Part shown: piece after piece, positions 1 through 10,825 of the stretch
Position numbering within the stretch: the stretch's first letter is position 1
Layout: every line of letters begins with the position of its first letter
Source: Closterium sp. Naga37s-1
Lineage: Eukaryota; Streptophyta; Zygnematophyceae; Desmidiales; Closteriaceae
Direction of reading: 5' to 3'
Length of the DNA stretch: 64,000 nt
NCBI GenBank assembly: GCA_947471745.1
Contig: CANJKZ010000088.1
Coordinates: forward strand, 1,418,790 to 1,482,789
Notes under the pieces: generated by a model
What the model saw: only the letters and a program-made list of their open reading frames with translations
What the model was told of the DNA's origin: nothing
Database searches by the model: none
Made by a program: the position numbers and the translations under genes

Positions 1-3000
1 GCGGGGGTAAGCAGGAGGGGGAGCAAGCCGAGAGGAGGAGGGCGGGGGTAAGCAGGAGGGGGAGCAAGCCGAGAGGAGGAGGGCGGGGGTAAGCAGGAGG
101 GGGAGCAAGCCGAGAGGAGGAGGGCGGGGGTAAGCAGGAGGGGGAGCAAGCCGAGAGGAGGAGGGCGGGGGTAAGCAGGAGGGGGAGCAAGCCGAGAGGA
201 GGAGGGCGGGGGTAAGCAGGAGGGGGAGCAAGCCGAGAGGAGGAGGGCGGGGGTAAGCAGGAGGGGGAGCAAGCCGAGAGGAGGAGGGCGGGGTAAGCAG
301 GAGGGGGAGCAAGCCGAGAGGAGGAGGGCGGGGGTAAGCAGGAGGGGGAGCAAGCCGAGAGGAGGAGGGCGGGGGTAAGCAGGAGGGGGAGCAAGCCGAG
401 AGGAGGAGGGCGGGGGTAAGCAGGAGGGGGAGCAAGCCGAGAGGAGGAGGGCGGGGGTAAGCAGGAGGGGGAGCAAGCCGAGAGGAGGAGGGCGGGGGTA
501 AGCAGGAGGGGGAGCAAGCCGAGAGGAGGAGGGCGGGGGTAAGCAGGAGGGGGAGCAAGCCGAGAGGAGGAGGGCGGGGGTAAGCAGGAGGGGGAGCAAG
601 CCGAGAGGAGGAGGGCGGGGGTAAGCAGGAGGGGGAGCAAGCCGAGAGGAGGAGGGCGGGGGTAAGCAGGAGGGGGAGCAAGCCGAGAGGAGGAGGGCGG
701 GGGTAAGCAGGAGGGGGAGCAAGCCGAGAGGAGGAGGGCGGGGGTAAGCAGGAGGGGGAGCAAGCCGAGAGGAGGAGGGCGGGGGTAAGCAGGAGGGGGA
801 GCAAGCCGAGAGGAGGAGGGCGGGGGTAAGCAGGAGGGGGAGCAAGCCGAGAGGAGAGGGCGGGGGTAAGGGGGGTCAGCGGGGGTAAGCAGGAGGGGGA
901 GCAAGCCGAGAGGAGGAGGGCGGGGGTAAGCAGGAGGGGGAGCAAGCCGAGAGGAGGAGGGCGGGGGTAAGCAGGAGGGGGAGCAAGCCGAGAGGAGGAG
1001 GGCGGGGGTAAGCAGGAGGGGGAGCAAGCCGAGAGGAGGAGGGCGGGGGTAAGCAGGAGGGGGAGCAAGCCGAGAGGAGGAGGGCGGGGGTAAGCAGGAG
1101 GGGGAGCAAGCCGAGAGGAGGAGGGCGGGGGTAAGCAGGAGGGGGAGCAAGCCGAGAGGAGGAGGGCGGGGGTAAGCAGGAGGGGGAGCAAGCCGAGAGG
1201 AGGAGGGCGGGGGTAAGCAGGAGGGGGAGCAAGCCGAGAGGAGGAGGGCGGGGGTAAGCAGGAGGGGGAGCAAGCCGAGAGGAGGAGGGCGGGGGTAAGC
1301 AGGAGGGGGAGCAAGCCGAGAGGAGGAGGGCGGGGGTAAGCAGGAGGGGGAGCAAGCCGAGAGGAGGAGGGCGGGGGTAAGCAGGAGGGGGAGCAAGCCG
1401 AGAGGAGGAGGGCGGGGGTAAGCAGGAGGGGGAGCAAGCCGAGAGGAGGAGGGCGGGGGTAAGCAGGAGGGGGAGCAAGCCGAGAGGAGGAGGGCGGGGG
1501 TAAGCAGGAGGGGGAGCAAGCCGAGAGGAGGAGGGCGGGGGTAAGCAGGAGGGGGAGCAAGCCGAGAGGAGGAGGGCGGGGGTAAGCAGGAGGGGGAGCA
1601 AGCCGAGAGGAGGAGGGCGGGGGGTAAGCAGGAGGGGGAGCAAGCCGAGAGGAGGAGGGCGGGGGTAAGCAGGAGGGGGAGCAAGCCGAGAGGAGGAGGG
1701 CGGGGGTAAGCAGGAGGGGGAGCAAGCCGAGAGGAGGAGGGCGGGGGTAAGCAGGAGGGGGAGCAAGCCGAGAGGAGGAGGGCGGGGGTAAGCAGGAGGG
1801 GGAGCAAGCCGAGAGGAGGAGGGCGGGGGTAAGCAGGAGGGGGAGCAAGCCGAGAGGAGGAGGGCGGGGGTAAGCAGGAGGGGGAGCAAGCCGAGAGGAG
1901 GAGGGCGGGGGTAAGCAGGAGGGGGAGCAAGCCGAGAGGAGGAGGGCGGGGGTAAGCAGGAGGGGGAGCAAGCCGAGAGGAGGAGGGCGGGGGTAAGCAG
2001 GAGGGGGAGCAAGCCGAGAGGAGGAGGGCGGGGGTAAGCAGGAGGGGGAGCAAGCCGAGAGGAGGAGGGCGGGGGTAAGCAGGAGGGGGAGCAAGCCGAG
2101 AGGAGGAGGGCGGGGGTAAGCAGGAGGGGGAGCAAGCCGAGAGGAGGAGGGCGGGGGTAAGCAGGAGGGGGAGCAAGCCGAGAGGAGGAGGGCGGGGGGT
2201 AAGCAGGAGGGGGAGCAAGCCGAGAGGAGGAGGGCGGGGGTAAGCAGGAGGGGGAGCAAGCCGAGAGGAGGAGGGCGGGGGTAAGCAGGAGGGGGAGCAA
2301 GCCGAGAGGAGGAGGGCGGGGGTAAGCAGGAGGGGGAGCAAGCCGAGAGGAGGAGGGCGGGGGTAAGCAGGAGGGGGAGCAAGCCGAGAGGAGGAGGGCG
2401 GGGGTAAGCAGGAGGGGGAGCAAGCCGAGAGGAGGAGGGCGGGGGTAAGCAGGAGGGGGAGCAAGCCGAGAGGAGGAGGGCGGGGGTAAGCAGGAGGGGG
2501 AGCAAGCCGAGAGGAGGAGGGCGGGGGTAAGCAGGAGGGGGAGCAAGCCGAGAGGAGGAGGGCGGGGGTAAGCAGGAGGGGGAGCAAGCCGAGAGGAGGA
2601 GGGCGGGGGTAAGCAGGAGGGGGAGCAAGCCGAGAGGAGGAGGGCGGGGGTAAGCAGGAGGGGGAGCAAGCCGAGAGGAGGAGGGCGGGGTAAGCAGGAG
2701 GGGGAGCAAGCCGAGAGGAGGAGGGCGGGGGTAAGCAGGAGGGGGAGCAAGCCGAGGAGGAGGGCGGGGGTAAGCAGGAGGGGGAGCAAGCCGAGAGGAG
2801 GAGGGCGGGGGTAAGCAGGAGGGGGAGCAAGCCGAGAGGAGGAGGGCGGGGGTAAGCAGGAGGGGGAGCAAGCCGAGAGGAGGAGGGCGGGGGTAAGCAG
2901 GAGGGGGAGCAAGCCGAGAGGAGGAGGGCGGGGGTAAGCAGGAGGGGGAGCAAGCCGAGAGGAGGAGGGCGGGGGTAAGCAGGAGGGGGAGCAAGCCGAG

Positions 3001-6000
3001 AGGAGGAGGGCGGGGGTAAGCAGGAGGGGGAGCAAGCCGAGAGGAGGAGGGCGGGGGTAAGCAGGAGGGGGAGCAAGCCGAGAGGAGGAGGGCGGGGGGT
3101 AAGCAGGAGGGGGAGCAAGCCGAGAGGAGGAGGGCGGGGGTAAGCAGGAGGGGGAGCAAGCCGAGAGGAGGAGGGCGGGGGTAAGCAGGAGGGGGAGCAA
3201 GCCGAGAGGAGGAGGGCGGGGGTAAGCAGGAGGGGGAGCAAGCCGAGAGGAGGAGGGCGGGGGTAAGCAGGAGGGGGAGCAAGCCGAGAGGAGGAGGGCG
3301 GGGGTAAGCAGGAGGGGGAGCAAGCCGAGAGGAGGAGGGCGGGGGTAAGCAGGAGGGGGAGCAAGCCGAGAGGAGGAGGGCGGGGGTAAGCAGGAGGGGG
3401 AGCAAGCCGAGAGGAGGAGGGCGGGGGTAAGCAGGAGGGGGAGCAAGCCGAGAGGAGGAGGGCGGGGGTAAGCAGGAGGGGGAGCAAGCCGAGAGGAGGA
3501 GGGCGGGGGTAAGCAGGAGGGGGAGCAAGCCGAGAGGAGGAGGGCGGGGGTAAGCAGGAGGGGGAGCAAGCCGAGAGGAGGAGGGCGGGGGTAAGCAGGA
3601 GGGGGAGCAAGCCGAGAGGAGGAGGGCGGGGGTAAGCAGGAGGGGGAGCAAGCCGAGAGGAGGAGGGCGGGGGTAAGCAGGAGGGGGAGCAAGCCGAGAG
3701 GAGGAGGGCGGGGGTAAGCAGGAGGGGGAGCAAGCCGAGAGGAGGAGGGCGGGGGTAAGCAGGAGGGGGAGCAAGCCGAGAGGAGGAGGGCGGGGGTAAG
3801 CAGGAGGGGGAGCAAGCCGAGAGGAGGAGGGCGGGGTAAGCAGGAGGGGGAGCAAGCCGAGAGGAGGAGGGCGGGGGTAAGCAGGAGGGGGAGCAAGCCG
3901 AGAGGAGGAGGGCGGGGGTAAGCAGGAGGGGGAGCAAGCCGAGAGGAGGAGGGCGGGGGTAAGCAGGAGGGGGAGCAAGCCGAGAGGAGGAGGGCGGGGG
4001 TAAGCAGGAGGGGGAGCAAGCCGAGAGGAGGAGGGCGGGGGTAAGCAGGAGGGGAGCAAGCCGAGAGGAGGAGGGCGGGGGTAAGCAGGAGGGGGAGCAA
4101 GCCGAGAGGAGGAGGGCGGGGGTAAGCAGGAGGGGGAGCAAGCCGAGAGGAGGAGGGCGGGGGTAAGCAGGAGGGGGAGCAAGCCGGAGAGGAGGAGGGC
4201 GGGGGTAAGCAGGAGGGGGAGCAAGCCGAGAGGAGGAGGGCGGGGGTAAGCAGGAGGGGGAGCAAGCCGAGAGGAGGAGGGCGGGGGTAAGCAGGAGGGG
4301 GAGCAAGCCGAGAGGAGGAGGGCGGGGGTAAGCAGGAGGGGGAGCAAGCCGAGAGGAGGAGGGCGGGGGTAAGCAGGAGGGGGAGCAAGCCGAGAGGAGG
4401 AGGGCGGGGGTAAGCAGGAGGGGGAGCAAGCCGAGAGGAGGAGGGCGGGGGTAAGCAGGAGGGGGAGCAAGCCGAGAGGAGGAGGGCGGGGGTAAGCAGG
4501 AGGGGGAGCAAGCCGAGAGGAGGAGGGCGGGGGTAAGCAGGAGGGGGAGCAAGCCGAGAGGAGGAGGGCGGGGGTAAGCAGGAGGGGGAGCAAGCCGAGA
4601 GGAGGAGGGCGGGGGTAAGCAGGAGGGGGAGCAAGCCGAGAGGAGGAGGGCGGGGGTAAGCAGGAGGGGGAGCAAGCCGAGAGGAGGAGGGCGGGGGTAA
4701 GCAGGAGGGGGAGCAAGCCGAGAGGAGGAGGGCGGGGGTAAGCAGGAGGGGGAGCAAGCCGAGAGGAGGAGGGCGGGGGTAAGCAGGAGGGGGAGCAAGC
4801 CGAGAGGAGGAGGGCGGGGGTAAGCAGGAGGGGGAGCAAGCCGAGAGGAGGAGGGCGGGGGTAAGCAGGAGGGGGAGCAAGCCGAGAGGAGGAGGGCGGG
4901 GGTAAGCAGGAGGGGGAGCAAGCCGAGAGGAGGAGGGCGGGGGTAAGCAGGAGGGGGAGCAAGCCGAGAGGAGGAGGGCGGGGGTAAGCAGGAGGGGGAG
5001 CAAGCCGAGAGGAGGAGGGCGGGGGTAAGCAGGAGGGGGAGCAAGCCGAGAGGAGGAGGGCGGGGTAAGCAGGAGGGGGAGCAAGCCGAGAGGAGGAGGG
5101 CGGGGGTAAGCAGGAGGGGGAGCAAGCCGAGAGGAGGAGGGCGGGGGTAAGCAGGAGGGGGAGCAAGCCGAGAGGAGGAGGGCGGGGGTAAGCAGGAGGG
5201 GGAGCAAGCCGAGAGGAGGAGGGCGGGGGTAAGCAGGAGGGGGAGCAAGCCGAGAGGAGGAGGGCGGGGGTAAGCAGGAGGGGGAGCAAGCCGAGAGGAG
5301 GAGGGCGGGGGTAAGCAGGAGGGGGAGCAAGCCGAGAGGAGGAGGGCGGGGGTAAGCAGGAGGGGGAGCAAGCCGAGAGGAGGAGGGCGGGGGTAAGCAG
5401 GAGGGGGAGCAAGCCGAGAGGAGGAGGGCGGGGGTAAGCAGGAGGGGGAGCAAGCCGAGAGGAGGAGGGCGGGGGTAAGCAGGAGGGGGAGCAAGCCGAG
5501 AGGAGGAGGGCGGGGGTAAGCAGGAGGGGGAGCAAGCCGAGAGGAGGAGGGCGGGGGTAAGCAGGAGGGGGAGCAAGCCGAGAGGAGGAGGGCGGGGGTA
5601 AGCAGGAGGGGGAGCAAGCCGAGAGGAGGAGGGCGGGGGTAAGCAGGAGGGGGAGCAAGCCGAGAGGAGGAGGGCGGGGGTAAGCAGGAGGGGGAGCAAG
5701 CCGAGAGGAGGAGGGCGGGGGTAAGCAGGAGGGGGAGCAAGCCGAGAGGAGGAGGGCGGGGGTAAGCAGGAGGGGGAGCAAGCCGAGAGGAGGAGGGCGG
5801 GGGTAAGCAGGAGGGGGAGCAAGCCGAGAGGAGGAGGGCGGGGGTAAGCAGGAGGGGGAGCAAGCCGAGAGGAGGAGGGCGGGGGTAAGCAGGAGGGGGA
5901 GCAAGCCGAGAGGAGGAGGGCGGGGGTAAGCAGGAGGGGGAGCAAGCCGAGAGGAGGAGGGCGGGGGTAAGCAGGAGGGGGAGCAAGCCGAGAGGAGGAG

Positions 6001-9000
6001 GGCGGGGGTAAGCAGGAGGGGGAGCAAGCCGAGAGGAGGAGGGCGGGGGTAAGCAGGAGGGGGAGCAAGCCGAGAGGAGGAGGGCGGGGGTAAGCAGGAG
6101 GGGGAGCAAGCCGAGAGGAGGAGGGCGGGGGTAAGCAGGAGGGGGAGCAAGCCGAGAGGAGGAGGGCGGGGGTAAGCAGGAGGGGGAGCAAGCCGAGAGG
6201 AGGAGGGCGGGGGTAAGCAGGAGGGGGAGCAAGCCGAGAGGAGGAGGGCGGGGGTAAGCAGGAGGGGGAGCAAGCCGAGAGGAGGAGGGCGGGGGTAAGC
6301 AGGAGGGGGAGCAAGCCGAGAGGAGGAGGGCGGGGGTAAGCAGGAGGGGGAGCAAGCCGAGAGGAGGAGGGCGGGGGTAAGCAGGAGGGGGAGCAAGCCG
6401 AGAGGAGGAGGGCGGGGGTAAGCAGGAGGGGGAGCAAGCCGAGAGGAGGAGGGCGGGGGTAAGCAGGAGGGGGAGCAAGCCGAGAGGAGGAGGGCGGGGG
6501 TAAGCAGGAGGGGGAGCAAGCCGAGAGGAGGAGGGCGGGGGTAAGCAGGAGGGGGAGCAAGCCGAGAGGAGGAGGGCGGGGGTAAGCAGGAGGGGGAGCA
6601 AGCCGAGAGGAGGAGGGCGGGGGTAAGCAGGAGGGGGAGCAAGCCGAGAGGAGGAGGGCGGGGGTAAGCAGGAGGGGGAGCAAGCCGAGAGGAGGAGGGC
6701 GGGGGTAAGCAGGAGGGGGAGCAAGCCGAGAGGAGGAGGGCGGGGGTAAGCAGGAGGGGGAGCAAGCCGAGAGGAGGAGGGCGGGGGTAAGCAGGAGGGG
6801 GAGCAAGCCGAGAGGAGGAGGGCGGGGGTAAGCAGGAGGGGGAGCAAGCCGAGAGGAGGAGGGCGGGGGTAAGCAGGAGGGGGAGCAAGCCGAGAGGAGG
6901 AGGGCGGGGGTAAGCAGGAGGGGGAGCAAGCCGAGAGGAGGAGGGCGGGGGTAAGCAGGAGGGGGAGCAAGCCGAGAGGAGGAGGGCGGGGGTAAGCAGG
7001 AGGGGGAGCAAGCCGAGAGGAGGAGGGCGGGGGTAAGCAGGAGGGGGAGCAAGCCGAGAGGAGGAGGGCGGGGGTAAGCAGGAGGGGGAGCAAGCCGAGA
7101 GGAGGAGGGCGGGGGTAAGCAGGAGGGGGAGCAAGCCGAGAGGAGGAGGGCGGGGGTAAGCAGGAGGGGGAGCAAGCCGAGAGGAGGAGGGCGGGGGTAA
7201 GCAGGAGGGGGAGCAAGCCGAGAGGAGGAGGGCGGGGGTAAGCAGGAGGGGGAGCAAGCCGAGAGGAGGAGGGCGGGGGTAAGCAGGAGGGGGAGCAAGC
7301 CGAGAGGAGGAGGGCGGGGGTAAGCAGGAGGGGGAGCAAGCCGAGAGGAGGAGGGCGGGGGTAAGCAGGAGGGGGAGCAAGCCGAGAGGAGGAGGGCGGG
7401 GGTAAGCAGGAGGGGGAGCAAGCCGAGAGGAGGAGGGCGGGGGTAAGCAGGAGGGGGAGCAAGCCGAGAGGAGGAGGGCGGGGGTAAGCAGGAGGGGGAG
7501 CAAGCCGAGAGGAGGAGGGCGGGGGTAAGCAGGAGGGGGAGCAAGCCGAGAGGAGGAGGGCGGGGGTAAGCAGGAGGGGGAGCAAGCCGAGAGGAGGAGG
7601 GCGGGGGTAAGCAGGAGGGGGAGCAAGCCGAGAGGAGGAGGGCGGGGGTAAGCAGGAGGGGGAGCAAGCCGAGAGGAGGAGGGCGGGGGTAAGCAGGAGG
7701 GGGAGCAAGCCGAGAGGAGGAGGGCGGGGGTAAGCAGGAGGGGGAGCAAGCCGAGAGGAGGAGGGCGGGGGTAAGCAGGAGGGGGAGCAAGCCGAGAGGA
7801 GGAGGGCGGGGGTAAGCAGGAGGGGGAGCAAGCCGAGAGGAGGAGGGCGGGGGTAAGCAGGAGGGGGAGCAAGCCGAGAGGAGGAGGGCGGGGGTAAGCA
7901 GGAGGGGGAGCAAGCCGAGAGGAGGAGGGCGGGGGTAAGCAGGAGGGGGAGCAAGCCGAGAGGAGGAGGGCGGGGGTAAGCAGGAGGGGGAGCAAGCCGA
8001 GAGGAGGAGGGCGGGGGTAAGCAGGAGGGGGAGCAAGCCGAGAGGAGGAGGGCGGGGGTAAGCAGGAGGGGGAGCAAGCCGAGAGGAGGAGGGCGGGGGT
8101 AAGCAGGAGGGGGAGCAAGCCGAGAGGAGGAGGGCGGGGGTAAGCAGGAGGGGGAGCAAGCCGAGAGGAGGAGGGCGGGGGTAAGCAGGAGGGGGAGCAA
8201 GCCGAGAGGAGGAGGGCGGGGGTAAGCAGGAGGGGGAGCAAGCCGAGAGGAGGAGGGCGGGGGTAAGCAGGAGGGGGAGCAAGCCGAGAGGAGGAGGGCG
8301 GGGGTAAGCAGGAGGGGGAGCAAGCCGAGAGGAGGAGGGCGGGGGTAAGCAGGAGGGGGAGCAAGCCGAGAGGAGGAGGGCGGGGGTAAGCAGGAGGGGG
8401 AGCAAGCCGAGAGGAGGAGGGCGGGGGTAAGCAGGAGGGGGAGCAAGCCGAGAGGAGGAGGGCGGGGGTAAGCAGGAGGGGGAGCAAGCCGAGAGGAGGA
8501 GGGCGGGGGTAAGCAGGAGGGGGAGCAAGCCGAGAGGAGGAGGGCGGGGGTAAGCAGGAGGGGGAGCAAGCCGAGAGGAGGAGGGCGGGGGTAAGCAGGA
8601 GGGGGAGCAAGCCGAGAGGAGGAGGGCGGGGGTAAGCAGGAGGGGGAGCAAGCCGAGAGGAGGAGGGCGGGGGTAAGCAGGAGGGGGAGCAAGCCGAGAG
8701 GAGGAGGGCGGGGGTAAGCAGGAGGGGGAGCAAGCCGAGAGGAGGAGGGCGGGGGTAAGCAGGAGGGGGAGCAAGCCGAGAGGAGGAGGGCGGGGGTAAG
8801 CAGGAGGGGGAGCAAGCCGAGAGGAGGAGGGCGGGGGTAAGCAGGAGGGGGAGCAAGCCGAGAGGAGGAGGGCGGGGGTAAGCAGGAGGGGGAGCAAGCC
8901 GAGAGGAGGAGGGCGGGGGTAAGCAGGAGGGGGAGCAAGCCGAGAGGAGGAGGGCGGGGGTAAGCAGGAGGGGGAGCAAGCCGAGAGGAGGAGGGCGGGG

Positions 9001-10699
9001 GTAAGCAGGAGGGGGAGCAAGCCGAGAGGAGGAGGGCGGGGGTAAGCAGGAGGGGGAGCAAGCCGAGAGGAGGAGGGCGGGGGTAAGCAGGAGGGGGAGC
9101 AAGCCGAGAGGAGGAGGGCGGGGGTAAGCAGGAGGGGGAGCAAGCCGAGAGGAGGAGGGCGGGGGTAAGCAGGAGGGGGAGCAAGCCGAGAGGAGGAGGG
9201 CGGGGGTAAGCAGGAGGGGGAGCAAGCCGAGAGGAGGAGGGCGGGGGTAAGCAGGAGGGGGAGCAAGCCGAGAGGAGGAGGGCGGGGGTAAGCAGGAGGG
9301 GGAGCAAGCCGAGAGGAGGAGGGCGGGGGTAAGCAGGAGGGGGAGCAAGCCGAGAGGAGGAGGGCGGGGGTAAGCAGGAGGGGGAGCAAGCCGAGAGGAG
9401 GAGGGCGGGGGTAAGCAGGAGGGGGAGCAAGCCGAGAGGAGGAGGGCGGGGGTAAGCAGGAGGGGGAGCAAGCCGAGAGGAGGAGGGCGGGGGTAAGCAG
9501 GAGGGGGAGCAAGCCGAGAGGAGGAGGGCGGGGGTAAGCAGGAGGGGGAGCAAGCCGAGAGGAGGAGGGCGGGGGTAAGCAGGAGGGGGAGCAAGCCGAG
9601 AGGAGGAGGGCGGGGGTAAGCAGGAGGGGGAGCAAGCCGAGAGGAGGAGGGCGGGGGTAAGCAGGAGGGGGAGCAAGCCGAGAGGAGGAGGGCGGGGGTA
9701 AGCAGGAGGGGGAGCAAGCCGAGAGGAGGAGGGCGGGGGTAAGCAGGAGGGGGAGCAAGCCGAGAGGAGGAGGGCGGGGGTAAGCAGGAGGGGGAGCAAG
9801 CCGAGAGGAGGAGGGCGGGGGTAAGCAGGAGGGGGAGCAAGCCGAGAGGAGGAGGGCGGGGGTAAGCAGGAGGGGGAGCAAGCCGAGAGGAGGAGGGCGG
9901 GGGTAAGCAGGAGGGGGAGCAAGCCGAGAGGAGGAGGGCGGGGGTAAGCAGGAGGGGGAGCAAGCCGAGAGGAGGAGGGCGGGGGTAAGCAGGAGGGGGA
10001 GCAAGCCGAGAGGAGGAGGGCGGGGGTAAGCAGGAGGGGGAGCAAGCCGAGAGGAGGAGGGCGGGGGTAAGCAGGAGGGGGAGCAAGCCGAGAGGAGGAG
10101 GGCGGGGGTAAGCAGGAGGGGGAGCAAGCCGAGAGGAGGAGGGCGGGGGTAAGCAGGAGGGGGAGCAAGCCGAGAGGAGGAGGGCGGGGGTAAGCAGGAG
10201 GGGGAGCAAGCCGAGAGGAGGAGGGCGGGGGTAAGCAGGAGGGGGAGCAAGCCGAGAGGAGGAGGGCGGGGGTAAGCAGGAGGGGGAGCAAGCCGAGAGG
10301 AGGAGGGCGGGGGTAAGCAGGAGGGGGAGCAAGCCGAGAGGAGGAGGGCGGGGGTAAGCAGGAGGGGGAGCAAGCCGAGAGGAGGAGGGCGGGGGTAAGC
10401 AGGAGGGGGAGCAAGCCGAGAGGAGGAGGGCGGGGGTAAGCAGGAGGGGGAGCAAGCCGAGAGGAGGAGGGCGGGGGTAAGCAGGAGGGGGAGCAAGCCG
10501 AGAGGAGGAGGGCGGGGGTAAGCAGGAGGGGGAGCAAGCCGAGAGGAGGAGGGCGGGGGTAAGCAGGAGGGGGAGCAAGCCGAGAGGAGGAGGGCGGGGG
10601 TAAGCAGGAGGGGGAGCAAGCCGAGAGGAGGAGGGCGGGGGTAAGCAGGAGGGGGAGCAAGCCGAGAGGAGGAGGGCGGGGGTAAGCAGGAGGGGGAGC
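1..10699. repeat. 41-bp purine-rich minisatellite array, about 261 units
   Basis: A single 41-bp unit repeats head to tail from the first base to about 10699. The consensus unit on the plus strand has 24 G, 11 A, 5 C and 1 T, so 35 of 41 bases are purines. It contains two G5 runs and a GAGGAGGAGG tail. Variation is almost only in the length of one G run (4, 5 or 6) and occasional truncated units, for example near 2750 and 4045. One irregular junction lies at 855-890. Because 41 is not a multiple of three, the minus strand reads open through all three phases and gives a huge spurious ORF. The array begins before the window. It lies immediately downstream of the last recognisable TTM exon, so it is either in that gene's 3' flank or in a late intron. 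It ends at a short unique stretch (10700-10825). Confidence 0.97.
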
Positions 10700-10825
10700 A
10701 TAGAGAAGTAGGCAGTAAATGCACCCTGACTCCCACAACTGCCCTCTCTTCTGAAAATTCTCAAAGTCACGACCGCCCTCTCTTCCGCTCCCTCTACTCC
10801 CTCCCCCACCCCCCGTGCAGGTGTC

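Noticed and set aside
1-10699. CRISPR-like array
   Set aside because: There are no variable spacers; the whole unit repeats, and the genome is eukaryotic.
876-10736. A 3286-codon minus-strand open frame (Pro/Leu/Ser-rich repeat protein)
   Set aside because: It is the 41-bp satellite read through. The unit lacks stops in all three minus frames and is not a multiple of three, so the open frame is automatic.
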